Below, one piece after another: positions 1 through 10,012 of a stretch of 64,000 nt of DNA (the stretch's first letter is position 1; each line of letters opens with the position of its first letter). Location of the stretch: NCBI GenBank assembly GCA_020284085.1, contig JACEVL010000033.1, forward strand, positions 35,001 to 99,000, in the 5' to 3' direction. The stretch comes from Aporrectodea caliginosa (lineage: Eukaryota > Annelida > Clitellata > Crassiclitellata > Lumbricidae). The notes under the pieces are model-generated. The model was not told the origin of the DNA and made no database searches. It saw only the letters and a program-made list of their open reading frames with translations. The position numbers and the translations under genes were made by a program.

Positions 1-21
1 CGTTGGCGTATCTGTTGACAG

Positions 22-1115
22 CTCCAGGATGAAAACAACCGATTGAAAGCAGAAGTGGAGAAGTTGCGGCTACGGAACGACGCACTGCAAGCCGCTGAGG
101 AAGTGAAAGGAAAACGGGCTGGAAACATGGAAAGGGAGCAGGTGCTGGAAGCGCAGCTGATGGTCTACAAGGAAGATTTCCAGACGGAACGAAGAGATCG
201 AGAAGCGGCACAGGCCAGAGTAGTCCAGTTGGAAATGGAACTGTTGGAAATGCAAAAGAAGATGGTAAAGACTCCGCGTGTTTCATCAATGTGATAAATT
301 ATAATGGTGTCACCGAATGGCATTTTTTGCCGATTTCCGATTCCGGATAGTTGACCTGCTTTTTCGCCGATTCCGGATCCGATTAATCGGCAATATTCAT
401 TTTTATTTGGTCCTAGACACTATATGCTACTCAAAAGCCCAACTGTCAGCCAATTTGTTGATGCGTCGACTCACAATTTTATTATTTTACAAGCAATTTC
501 AATGATAAATATTAAAGATTACCATAGGAGGTCGCCAAAACAGGTTTCCATTGTGGTATTAATGAAAAACGAATTGTTTTTGGTCAAAAATTATTACTTC
601 TTTTGCTGATCGATTAGAATTAGAACTAGCTAGTTAAATTTGCTAATACAATTAGAATTAGAATTAGCAAAATCTTGTAGCTAATCGATTAGAATTGGAA
701 TTAGCCGTCTATCTAATCAATTAGAATCTAATCGATTAGTTACCCATCTCTGAAATTCTCCATAATTATTATTTTTGTAATATAGCAGACGACATCCACT
801 GGATTTCATTACCGAGCGCCACGCTACGCGGTGGATGGTGACCTACAGCTGGATGGAGAACACGACCACAGCGACGCCACGACACAGAACTTGGCCACTG
901 ATTGTGTGGATGGTCCATCATCCTGGAAAGCGGTTTTACCAGCTGCATCCAATAAAGAGAAAGTAGTCGCTGGTAAACTCCGAAAACCAGTCATCAACAA
1001 CAAGCTGCCTGGAACCAAAGAAGACATCCTATGCTGCACAAAGTGCTTCAAGGTTTACCCCCGAAGCGAGCACTTGGATCTGCTCGACCACCTCGAAGAG
1101 TGCGATAGGCGATAG
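22..1115 (+). CDS. UBAN-domain ubiquitin-binding adaptor (TNIP/optineurin/NEMO-like), last two coding exons
   Basis: Two exons splice in phase 0: 22-264 (acceptor ttgacag, donor ATG|gtaaag) and 789-1115 (acceptor atagcag, stop TAG). The first exon encodes a charged coiled coil containing VYKEDFQTERRDRE, the signature of the UBAN motif that binds linear or K63 polyubiquitin in TNIP, optineurin and NEMO. The core matches TNIP (ABIN) proteins most closely. The second exon carries a linker and ends with a CxxC...HxxxC zinc finger (CTKC...HLEEC), like the C-terminal finger of NEMO, optineurin and TNIP2. Family members act in the cytoplasm in NF-kB signalling or selective autophagy. The upstream exons lie outside the window, so the start and full length are unknown. 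Family assignment is good; choosing the paralogue is not possible from two exons. Confidence 0.8.
600..757. repeat. AT-rich dispersed repeat in the intron of the UBAN gene, possible hAT end
   Basis: The intron (265-788) holds a stretch built from AATTAGAATTAG-type words. A relative lies at about 28235-28340, sharing TTAGAATTAGCAAAATC and GTAGCTAA. The right end reads GTTACCCATCTCTG, whose reverse complement begins CAGAGATGGGTAAC, a common form of hAT terminus. The left end was not located. Confidence 0.5.
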
Positions 1116-1384
1116 GTTTAAGAAAACAGGGGTGTTTAGACCGGTGGATGATGCACAATGCCGATTAGAAATTTTAAGGGATTAGGAAAGTACTGTATTA
1201 TTCGCAGTAACTTAAAGTTTTACTGTAAAGTTATGTTTGGCATAATTATCGTTTTCTTGTGAATAGTTCGACTGCATGATTGTTATTTTGGTTTGTTTTT
1301 GTTCATTTCTTATGTTACATAGTATTTGTTTTCGGGTTACAGTGTACTTGGTGAATTAAGATTTGTTTTAATATTCGGACACAA

Positions 1385-1680
1385 AAAACAATCCTTGGGT
1401 TGCATGGGCGACCCACAAGATACAAATGTGGATAGAGTCCATCCATTTAATATTTGCGCATGGAGGTGGGGGATTAACACAAATGCATATGCTTGTGTAT
1501 GTGGTTCTACTGATAATGTATATATACATAGGAAGGGGTTAAACCTCGATAATAATTTGTCTATTATTGGCCTTCAAATAAGCCACAGTTATTAATATAG
1601 ACCGTTATATATGATTGGGAGGCGTCAAGTGTACGTAAGCAGGTGGGGGTGTAAAAAGTACACATGCAAACAGGAAGGGG
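1385..1680 (+). repeat. Dispersed repeat, copy 1 (second copy 38925-39350)
   Basis: The segments CCATCCATTTA, GCGCATGGAGG, CAAATGCATAT, TCTACTGAT, CATAGGAA, CCTCGATAATA, ATTGGCCTT, TATAGACC and GATTGGGAGG occur in the same order and strand at 38925-39350. That copy has about 120 bp of extra sequence in the middle. No coding capacity is visible. Confidence 0.75.
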
Positions 1681-1924
1681 AGGGGCCAATTTTCCGGATT
1701 TCTGCATACATACTGAATGGATGGTCCCTAACAAGTTGGAGACATGGCAGAAAGACAGAAAGGAAATTATGTTTTGAACCTTCGCCTCAATGCAGTTGAG
1801 TCAGCAAAGCTTAGTCATTCTCAAAGACAAACTTTGGAGAGAGAAGGTACCGTAGTTGCATAATTCCAAATAACTGCAGACACAAACAGGTAGAGATGCT
1901 GTGCGCACAGTTCCAAAACTGGAC

Positions 1925-2160
1925 AATGTTGGTTTTTCTTTGCCTTAACTAGACAAGAAGTCGCAAAACTGGCATTTATCAAGTGTTGCACATGTTGCCT
2001 TTTTTACCTTGACTAAGCAAGAAGTCGCAAAACAGGCAATAGTAGGATATTTTTCCAAGTGTTGCTTTTTTGCTTCAACTACCAAGCAACAAGTCACAAG
2101 ACAGGCGGGCATAGGGCATTTATCACGTGTTGCACATGTTGCTTTTTCCTCTTTTTCCAT
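1925..2160. repeat. Imperfect tandem repeat, about 75-bp unit, three copies
   Basis: Each unit carries AAGAAGTCGCAAAA (or its variant), a GGCAT or GGCAA block, and AAGTGTTGCACATGTTGC or a shortened form of it. Open frames on the - strand here come from the repeat. Confidence 0.7.
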
Positions 2161-2379
2161 CACTGATTATTAAATGTTGAATCGGAAAATCTCTACTGGA
2201 GTCGATTCTAAAGCTAGAACAAGACATTTATTTTCATATACACTGTAACTTAATTATACATTTCAAATGCGAGCAATTATACACATGACGGGATCACTAC
2301 ACAAATAGTTATCCATTAGACACAACACAACATTACAGGTTAAGTTTAATTCCTAACCGATTACTAGAAGGCAGAGGTG

Positions 2380-2515
2380 ACTTGTTGTGTTGCCACGTGT
2401 GTTAACTGGTTACATGTGTTAACTTGTTGTCACATTAACTTGTTACCACATGTGTTAACTTGTTGTCACATGTGTTAACCTGTTATCACATGTGTTAACT
2501 TGTTAACATGAGTAA
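2380..2515. repeat. Minisatellite, about 21-bp unit (CACATGTGTTAACTTGTT)
   Basis: At least six imperfect copies of CACATGTGTTAACTTGTT, alternating with TGTCA or TACCA spacers. Confidence 0.8.
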
Positions 2516-2884
2516 ACTCTATGAAAACTAATCAATACAGAACTGTTCTTTTTGGGAGTAGGTCTGGGAGTTCCTCCAAGTAGATAACTCGAAGGCAGCA
2601 CTACATAAATACTCTGAACAGTTGAATGGTCCCACGAATCAATCGGCTACAGTGCAAGCATGACCACAGTAAAAGCAGAACACTGTTGGCAATGAAACAG
2701 ATAATACAGTGTGGGCCCATTTACTCACTTTCTGCTTAACACAAAGTGCTGCTACATTCCCAAAATTTTTGCCATGCTGTATTGGTTAACGCACCATACA
2801 AAGACTGCAGTGTAGCACTGCACTAAATATTAACTTTTTTGGCACTGTCCCTTTTTTGTGCAATTTGATTCAAGATTTCTGCTC

Positions 2885-3080
2885 CATTGCACTCCTAGCC
2901 AACTCAGCTATAACCAGTACACTGACTGTACACTGTCGGTGGAAAGATGAGACGGTGAAGAAGAGAACTGGCCACCCGCCCTCATATGCCGAGGCTAAGA
3001 AAATGAAGTTGCTAACACTTCATACCCATGACTGCCTCACGTCTAGCTTACGGGACAGCTCTTCTTCTTTGTGTATCATA
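2885..3080 (+). repeat. Dispersed repeat, copy 1 (others 44690-45005 and 45350-45405)
   Basis: CAGTACACTGACTGTACACT, GTCGGTGG, CCACCCGCCCTCATAT and CTAGCTTA.GGGAC are shared in order with 44690-45005 inside AADAT intron 6. A shorter match lies near 45350-45405. This is a moderately diverged interspersed element of unknown class. Confidence 0.7.
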
Positions 3081-4972
3081 ACTTCGTGTTAACAGGTCCA
3101 CACTGTACCTCCATTTTAGCCATCACAAGACGAGCATTTTTATTTTAAAGTTCAGCTGCACAAGGACACTCAAACAAGACAGTGTCTTAGTCACTTCAAA
3201 GACAGCGGCACTGTTCATTTCAAGATGTTTTCTTATTAAATATGGCCGCACAAACGACACTGTTCAAATACAAGACAAGTGCTCTGCTTGGCATTTCGCC
3301 TAGAACAGCTAAACAAACAAAACATTTTAAACGCATTTAGATGTCAGTCTGACATTTCACATCTACAGGTACAAGAAGCACGCATGTACCAACATGCACA
3401 GTTCACACACAACCACAAATTAAGCGATGTATCGAGTCTCCATAAAGCACATCTCCAAAAATACCCTACATTGAACCTCCTCCATATCCCTTGTCTGCAC
3501 TTTGATACGTGTTACTCTCCTCGTCCCTTTGCAGGCGTGCACATCCTAACAGATTACTAATGCCTTGAGTTGGCTACCCTGTTCATGTTTCATGACTAAC
3601 TGTACCAAGGGGTGGGGTACTACTCAAACTGCCATGTTCAGACTTACAGACCATCTGACTGATGTTGGTGATTAAGTAAGTAAGTGTGTTCTTTGTTAAA
3701 CGCAAGCAAAGGCACAGGCTGTCTTGAAATAACTGTATGAAAAAATTCAGACATGGACGTCCTCAAAAGGCCTCCAAGTCTAACTTCTAGTGACACTCAC
3801 TCCCTCCCCTTGTTGCAGATGTAAACTTTGGATAACACCAAAGTGGAGCGGCCACATCACAGGCATCCGAGGTACAGTATTTTCAGTTCGGTGTGCAGTA
3901 AGTACTCCACAGGCAATGTACAGTGCTCAGATACTAGTGCAGACACAAATGTGTACAGTTACCAAACCAAAAGTCCTGGAGTACGAAACAAGGTGCACGC
4001 CGTGCAACCAAACATTTTAAAACAAAGAATAGAAGAAACGAAAAAATTTAACAACTAAGACTTCCTATACTAAACAATGGATTACTTACTCAAACCACAT
4101 GTCTAAAACAAATAAAATAGCATAGTATTGTCAATTTAATTGATTCATTTCATTTATAATTTATTTGCTAAATAATAAAGTGCCTCTTACAGAACCAACC
4201 ACAAGGGACATTCATACAGGTCAGGCGACTCAGGCCCCTTGGTGGTTTTGTTCAAATTCCGTATTTGTTCTGTTAATTTTCCAAATTTCAGTAAATGTCC
4301 CTAGTCTAATATTTATCAAACCACAGCTGATGTTGTAATTGGAAACTGTCTAAAAGTTCTTTTGATTTTCATAACCACAGTAGAGTTCCCAGTGATAGGA
4401 GTCTCAACTTATAACGGATACTAATTAGAACACGGTAATTGCACATCCTGTACAAAGATTGAAGTTGCATGTTAAACTCATTTTATAATAAGCATGTTGT
4501 TGTAAACATATCAATATAATTATAAACTGCAAACAGAATGTAAAACTCAAAAAGCCAAACAAATCCCAGCCTTCTGAATTCTCCCATCGCTTTCTGCAGT
4601 GATAATAAAAGCAGTCAATCAACTTAAATTAAAATGTTTGATAGCTACACTTAACCTACTCTGAAGTCGACTACTCCAATCCAACATTCAAATCCCTAGC
4701 AATGACAAGAGCCACCACAAACGCATCGTTAAGCACAAATCTGCACAGAGCCTTACACTACTCACAAAACTTTCGGTCATTTATAAGCACAAAAAACTTT
4801 CACTAGAACTGACGAATCACTTCATAAATACGGACATTTTGCAGCGTGTCTCTGCAGCTCAAAAACTGATCACATTTCAATCGGCATTTCTTAAAATTCT
4901 GCCACAAGATGGAGGCAACGACGCTGTCACAGTTGGCAAACGATTGGTCACTCACGCTTCTTTGGGTGTCGA

Positions 4973-6415
4973 TTAAATTGGATCGACGTCAAGAGTTATC
5001 ATAAGCTTCAGCGGCTTCGGAAGGCGCATACGTTGACAGTGGTAGATGACGTTATCGGGAAGACACTCCCGGATCTTTATAACGCAGAGGTTCTTGAGAG
5101 TGCGCGGCTTGTGCAGAAGGCTGGGCATCCACATGTCCGGCATCAGATTCGAATCGTCCGGGACCGCGTCGATGGCCTGCCGGATCATCTTGACCATGTT
5201 CATCGCGATCGCCAGGCACTCCTCCGTCAGGTCGAACCCGGCGAGGTACAGCAGCCAGAGGGCGTCCCACTGGCGACTCAGGGCCATCGTCCGGTAGAAC
5301 GTCTCCACTTTGAAGTCCTCGCGGTGGATGAAACCCATGGCGCGGACGCACAGCAGGATGGCGTCGCGGTCGGCTGGATTCACGTAGAGATTCCGCATCT
5401 GCCAGATGACGCACTCCCAGACGGGGCGCAGCTTCGCCCCGCGATCGATCAGCTCCATCGCGAATCTCAGCCGGGTCGAATCCACCGACATCGGGTTGTC
5501 CGAATGCAGACACTGCGGCACCGGCCGGTGGTGGTTGTTGTTGCAGTCCCAGGCGCGGTTCGTCACGGCGTAGATCAACGGCGTCTTCCTCTTCATGTCC
5601 TCTCCGTTCACCTCCGCTCCGTGGCTCAGGAAGAAGCGGAAACAATCATAGCAGTCCCGGTGGATCGAAGCCGCGAGCAGCGAGTGCTTCACAATTGTCT
5701 CCTTTCCGCGACCCTCGCTCGGATGCCGCACGACCGGGTTGACCGGGCAACCCTTGTTCACCAACATCTGTGTGATCTTACAGTGGTTTGCGATCGTCGC
5801 GTAGTGCAGTGCACTTCCGCCAAACCGGTTCTCCACGTTCGGATCGGCGCCATTCCTCAGTAGAAGCTCCACGAGCTCGATGCTGCCGACCTGTACTGCC
5901 TTGAGGAGCGCCGTGCTCTGCCACCAGTCGCGCTTGTTGACGTCGGCGCCATGTCGCAGAAGGATCTCCGCCAGGTGACGGTCGCCGTTTTCCGTCGCGG
6001 CCATCAGTGGCGTCGAAACATAAAACTTTCCATCCATCACTCCTTCTGGGTTTGAGCCGCACTTGAGCAGCCTCTTCAGGATCTCCTTGCTCCGAGTGAC
6101 GCACGCCAGGTGTAAAGGCGTCAGGCCGGAACGGTCACGCGCGTTCGTGTCGGCGCCACTGTCGAGCAGGATGTTGACGACGTCCTCGCTGCGGGAACGA
6201 ATCGCGACATGGAGCGGCATGCTCCCGTTCTGGTTGGCTTGGTTTACGTTGGCTCCCTGGCTGATCAGCCGCTGTGCCAAATCAGAGTTACACGTCTGGG
6301 ATGCGATCGTCAGAAGTGTCTCGCCTGATGGAACCGGTTGGTTTATGGATTCGTTCCAGTGGACGCACTTTGAGACGTGCGTGCGGTCGTTGACGCATAA
6401 CATGGCGTTACCCAT
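4973..6415 (-). CDS. Ankyrin repeat and SOCS box (ASB-type) protein, single exon
   Basis: A 480-residue frame without introns, starting MGNAMLC. About eight ankyrin repeats span residues 30-325, with clear TPLHLA-type helices and GADVN-type turns (for example GSMPLHVA, LTPLHLAC, GADPNVEN). A region without repeats follows. The C-terminal 45 residues form a SOCS box: a BC-box-like segment (LKNLCVIKIRECL) and an LPKP cullin-box motif. ASB proteins are substrate receptors of Cullin-5/Elongin B-C ubiquitin ligases; the ankyrin stack binds the substrate. The coding region is visibly more GC-rich than its AT-rich surroundings. Absence of introns could be ancestral or reflect retrocopying. The paralogue was not resolved, and long antisense frames across it are shadows. 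Confidence 0.88.
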   Translation of the reverse strand: MGNAMLCVNDRTHVSKCVHWNESINQPVPSGETLLTIASQTCNSDLAQRLISQGANVNQANQNGSMPLHVAIRSRSEDVVNILLDSGADTNARDRSGLTPLHLACVTRSKEILKRLLKCGSNPEGVMDGKFYVSTPLMAATENGDRHLAEILLRHGADVNKRDWWQSTALLKAVQVGSIELVELLLRNGADPNVENRFGGSALHYATIANHCKITQMLVNKGCPVNPVVRHPSEGRGKETIVKHSLLAASIHRDCYDCFRFFLSHGAEVNGEDMKRKTPLIYAVTNRAWDCNNNHHRPVPQCLHSDNPMSVDSTRLRFAMELIDRGAKLRPVWECVIWQMRNLYVNPADRDAILLCVRAMGFIHREDFKVETFYRTMALSRQWDALWLLYLAGFDLTEECLAIAMNMVKMIRQAIDAVPDDSNLMPDMWMPSLLHKPRTLKNLCVIKIRECLPDNVIYHCQRMRLPKPLKLMITLDVDPI

Positions 6416-6747
6416 TGCTAGGGTTATGAATCTCTGTTATTGGTATCAGAAGTTGAGGATCTGCAATGACCAACGTGAAAAATAAACAAGTATGAATAAA
6501 ACTAGGTTTTTTACCTAAACCCAATCGCAGATTCCAATCTATCAACTCTGACACTAAACCTTACGCCTGTTAGTTAACATCTACATTAATTCACGACGAA
6601 GGTAGAAAATACAAAAACATAAACAATGGCGAGGCTCTCATTCAGACAGGTGGCGATGGTGGAGGAACTCACCTGACCCATTAATTTAAAATTTTGCACG
6701 GTCAGGGCAGTACGGTCGCTATGCAAAAACATGTAGCCTACAATTAT

Positions 6748-6935
6748 GGGTAAGCATTTAGAATCGGGATCCGTAAGGTCTCTCACGTCGGTTAGGGTCA
6801 GGTTAGGCGTTGCGATGGCCGGTTAGGGTCAGGGTTAGAGTCGTCATTAGAAAACATGGTACCTTCCGCGTAGCATGCCAAAAGACACCGCAAAACGTCA
6901 GTAAACTTACGCACCCCGATACTAAATGTTCGCCC
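6748..6935. mobile_element. MITE with ~28-bp terminal inverted repeats and TTAGGG-like core
   Basis: The left end GGGTAAGCATTTAGAATCGG and the right end GATACTAAATGTTCGCCC are inverted repeats. AATTAT flanks both sides (6742-6747 and 6936-6941), a probable target-site duplication. The interior has several GTTAGGGTCAGG words. A relative in opposite orientation is at 40748-40954. Confidence 0.8.
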
Positions 6936-7443
6936 AATTATGTTTATTCAAGATTTGAGCTGGCAGCAGTTGGGATTCTAAATCCTCGTCTGCAAATTTC
7001 GCCAACGCCCACAAAACTAAAATCGTCAACTTTACCTTGTTCAAATACAAAGATAGCTAACAAAAAGAAAATCCACTCCTGTAAATAAAATTCAGTCGAG
7101 CAACGAAGTAGTTATTAATATTTGCCCTGGAAGGCAGTGGAAGAGTTTTTGCCCTGGAAGCATATCGCATCCATTACAGAAATTCTTCATTCCCAGTCGA
7201 TTATTCTCTGGTCTTCACGCGAAGCATAAACAACACTTAACTAACATAATACTAAATTACGATAATTAGTGTGTGTCTTCAAATAAATCTCAACCATTTG
7301 CGACGCTTTTCACCTTCAGAAGATGATCTCTTTAGCTCGACGCATTTTTCTATGTTTTCGTGAAGACAGCGAATACCAATGACGTCAAAGCACGCACGAA
7401 TCGGTGACGTTGACACTTTTGCGCTGGCAATGATCGTGTGGCA

Positions 7444-7871
7444 CAAAGATTTTAACAGGGAGGAAGATGAACTACTGAAAGAGAATTGGCTTGCGCAGTG
7501 CGATTGTAGGGCGCGTGGTGCATTCTGGTCTAACCAGAGGTAAAATCGTGAAGTTTCCTATCTCTGCAATCCATCAGTGTAGCTTCGCTTGGGAAGCGGA
7601 AAAACGAAATTCCATAATTCTTTGCGCTGGCATTACCACAGTTACAGGCTGCACAATAGTGCGTCATGTTATCTAACTTTCTACTCGGCTAAAATGCTTA
7701 ATTTCTATTAAGGTCTTCGATTAAAACGACTTTTAACCGATGGATTTTATTTAACATTGCAGAGATAGGAACTCTGTGTTATTTTACCTCTGGTTTGACC
7801 AGAAGCCCTTGCGCGCCCTCTTTCGCAGTTTTGTCATTAGTAGTTCATCTTCCTCCCTGTTAAAATCTTTG
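7444..7871. mobile_element. Foldback DNA element with ~120-bp inverted arms and 8-bp TSD
   Basis: The left arm (7444-7569) and right arm (7757-7871) are inverted copies; the outermost 33 bp are identical, starting CAAAGATTTTAACAGGG. GTGTGGCA flanks both sides exactly (7436-7443 and 7872-7879). The spacer is about 190 bp with no coding capacity. An 8-bp duplication points to hAT-type mobilisation. A 9-bp reading (GTGTGGCAC) would fit Mutator-like elements but leaves one unpaired base. Confidence 0.85.
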
Positions 7872-8159
7872 GTGTGGCACCAAAGTCACCAAAGATCGTG
7901 GCACCGTCGATATCTATATTTAGATATTATGGTGGCACCATAGATATACAATTCTGGCACTGATGACCAACCAGGCAACCACTACCGCATGACCGCAGAT
8001 CGGCAGATAACGGGGAAAACATAGACAATCATATACGCCGAATGCCAATCTAAGAGGTCGTGGGTTCAGAATAAGGCAATTTCCGAGTTCACCATAATTT
8101 TGACAAAATTTTGAAATCATACTTACAATGATCTTTATAACACACACGTTCAACCATAG

Positions 8160-8245
8160 AGATTGTAATTGTAATTGTAATTGTAATAAATTGTAATCGA
8201 ACATTTATATAGCGCCGCTCAGAAATCAGCAGCGCTCTTGACCTG
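8160..8245 (-). mobile_element. LINE 3'-end fragment (TATATAGCGCC family)
   Basis: An (ATTGTA)n tail followed by ACATTTATATAGCGCC is the reverse complement of the LINE 3' terminus seen intact at 26190-26312. Other minus-strand tails of this type lie near 10915, 16345, 23250, 31730, 45825 and 55205. Confidence 0.7.
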
Positions 8246-8735
8246 CGTCAGTGCCTGAATTAGGAAACAAAAAAGTCTTAAGACGTCTACGGAACTGGGA
8301 AGGAGAGAGAGCTAGTAACTCAAAACGAAGAGACTGGGGAAGAGAGTTCAAAGCTGATGGGCCAACACGGGCAAAGCACCTTGAGATGTATAATATATAG
8401 ATATATCACATTTCGTTCAACTAATAGAATTCAAAGCATTGTATATCCGTTTCACACTTGTCCATAGATGTCGCCCAACTTCAAATTTTTGTTTCAGAAT
8501 TTAAACACGGTGTTTAAAATGTTTCACTTCACAAACATTTATTACTCGTTGATTGCACTTATAAATTAATTAAATGTATTTGTTATGTAAAAATACGCGA
8601 CATTTTTCCCGGAACCACGATTATCACCCAAAAACTAGTCACACGACGGTGTATAAGGCGTTTCCATTCGGACTCGTCCCGTGTAAAATAGACGGTAGGC
8701 CTATTGTAGACCCTTAACGTCTTGATAAGCGCAAG

Positions 8736-8845
8736 GCTTCCGCCACTGCTCGTACTCTGGCAGGGCCAGTCCCAAGCTTGGAGAAACGAGGAGGGCGACG
8801 CTAATCATCTTTGTTATGTGTCGTTAAACAGCAACTATAAACCAA
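8736..8845. repeat. Dispersed repeat, inverted relative of 56200-56305
   Basis: ACTGCTCGTACTCTGGCAG, GGGCGACGCTAATCATC and GTCGTTAAACAGCAACTA recur as reverse complements at 56200-56305, in mirrored order. Confidence 0.75.
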
Positions 8846-9854
8846 CATGATAAATGCAATTGAGCTTCCATCATAAGTATCTCAATTCTGGCGGGCAAGC
8901 ACCATGTTGCCAGTTACGTCATTTCCACAATGCAATGTTGAGGAAGACTCATGGTGGCTTACGAGCTCATTGTGCTGCTGGAACCTAATGAAAAAGACCG
9001 AATGGTGGTTTATACATAATTACTGTTACTGCTAGTATAATTAACTATAAGATAGGCATTTCAGGTTCATGGCTTATCCTAAATCTGATATAAAGCGCAA
9101 TAAGGCTTCCATCAGAAGTATCTCATTTAAGGCTCACGGCTTATCCTAAAGCAATTGTTCAACTGCTGGTATGTAGTTACAAACGTTTGTAATTGTTATA
9201 TATATTGTTCTGTTACTGATTGATCAAGAAGCAGTTATGGTGATACTGACACAAATGACGTTTCATTACATGAACGAGTACTATACGTTCACAAGGTGGT
9301 TTGGCATTTTGAAGACCGTTTTATTAGCACACACAAACTCAATACAGGTAACGATACATTTATAAAAATCAGCATTCAGGATATAGCAACATAGTAAAGA
9401 ATAGCTAAACAAATCAAAACTGGCCAATTCACATCAACAAAAACGGGCACACAAAACCGACAAAGTCCTTACACGTAATGAAATACAGGGAAGCAAGGTG
9501 CACTTGCAAAAGAACACAGCAGTAAAACTTTCGTATTTAGCAAAACAAGACCACTTGAATCATGAAAAAAAATTCAGTGAGGGGCTGATTGTGAGGACCT
9601 GCATTAGTTTAACTGGTTTTAGTTTGATTTCCTACTGGGCAGGTTGCAGTTTAACACCAAACTGCGGTCGACATATACCAGAAAAAAGAATATCTCTCAA
9701 TTATTGCAGTTCAGGACAGTTTCGATACTGTCCGACACGATGTCCGACCTAAACAACTACTGCTGCATATGACGATGAAATATCAGATACAAAACGCAAT
9801 CACTTAATAGTCTTTGGTTATCATTATTATGCATTTAATAAGTACTACTATCTA

Positions 9855-10006
9855 TTGACCAACCATCAATTGATGACACTTAGCAATTGTGAGTGAGGAA
9901 CTTGCTCAAGGTCCACTCTTTCAAAGTTCAATGTAACTAAGGACGAGGCTCGAGAACCCGTACTCGATACGTTAGAAGGCGAGCGCTCTAACCAATCGGC
10001 TACCCT
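9855..10006 (-). mobile_element. tRNA-derived SINE with V-domain-like centre
   Basis: On the - strand: a tRNA-like head (GATTGGTTAGAGCGCTCGCC, then a B-box-like GGGTTCTCGAGCC), followed by ACCTTGAGCAAGTTCCTCAC and CAATTGCTAAG. The same order occurs at 52458-52676. The central block resembles the V domain of V-SINEs from memory. The head starts within about 7 bp of the SMYD4 stop codon. Confidence 0.75.
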
Positions 10007-10012
10007 ATAAAT

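Larger units (their letters stand above)
1116..4972. other. Gene-free stretch between convergent genes: 3' UTRs and repeats
   Basis: The UBAN gene (+) ends at 1115 and the ankyrin/SOCS gene (-) ends at 4973, so this stretch holds both 3' UTRs. AATAAA occurs on the + strand near 4108 and 4167, and on the - strand (as tttatt) near 2228 and 4155. Repeats inside it are listed separately. The short open frames lack domains and splice context, so I see no further gene. Confidence 0.6.
6416..10012. other. Gene-free stretch upstream of the ASB-like gene and downstream of SMYD4
   Basis: It holds the ASB promoter side (no clear TATA recognised), a TTAGGG-containing MITE, a foldback element, a LINE 3' tail, a dispersed repeat with an inverted relative near 56200, and a SINE. 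At 8870-9160 a local pair of direct repeats is visible (GGCTTATCCTAAA twice, AAGTATCTCA twice). No spliced gene was recognised. Confidence 0.55.

Noticed and set aside
5033..5863. 276-codon + strand frame and other long frames over the ASB-like gene
   Set aside because: Antisense shadows of a GC-richer coding region; composition is Arg/His/Asp-rich without domains, and the - strand frame has ankyrin and SOCS motifs.
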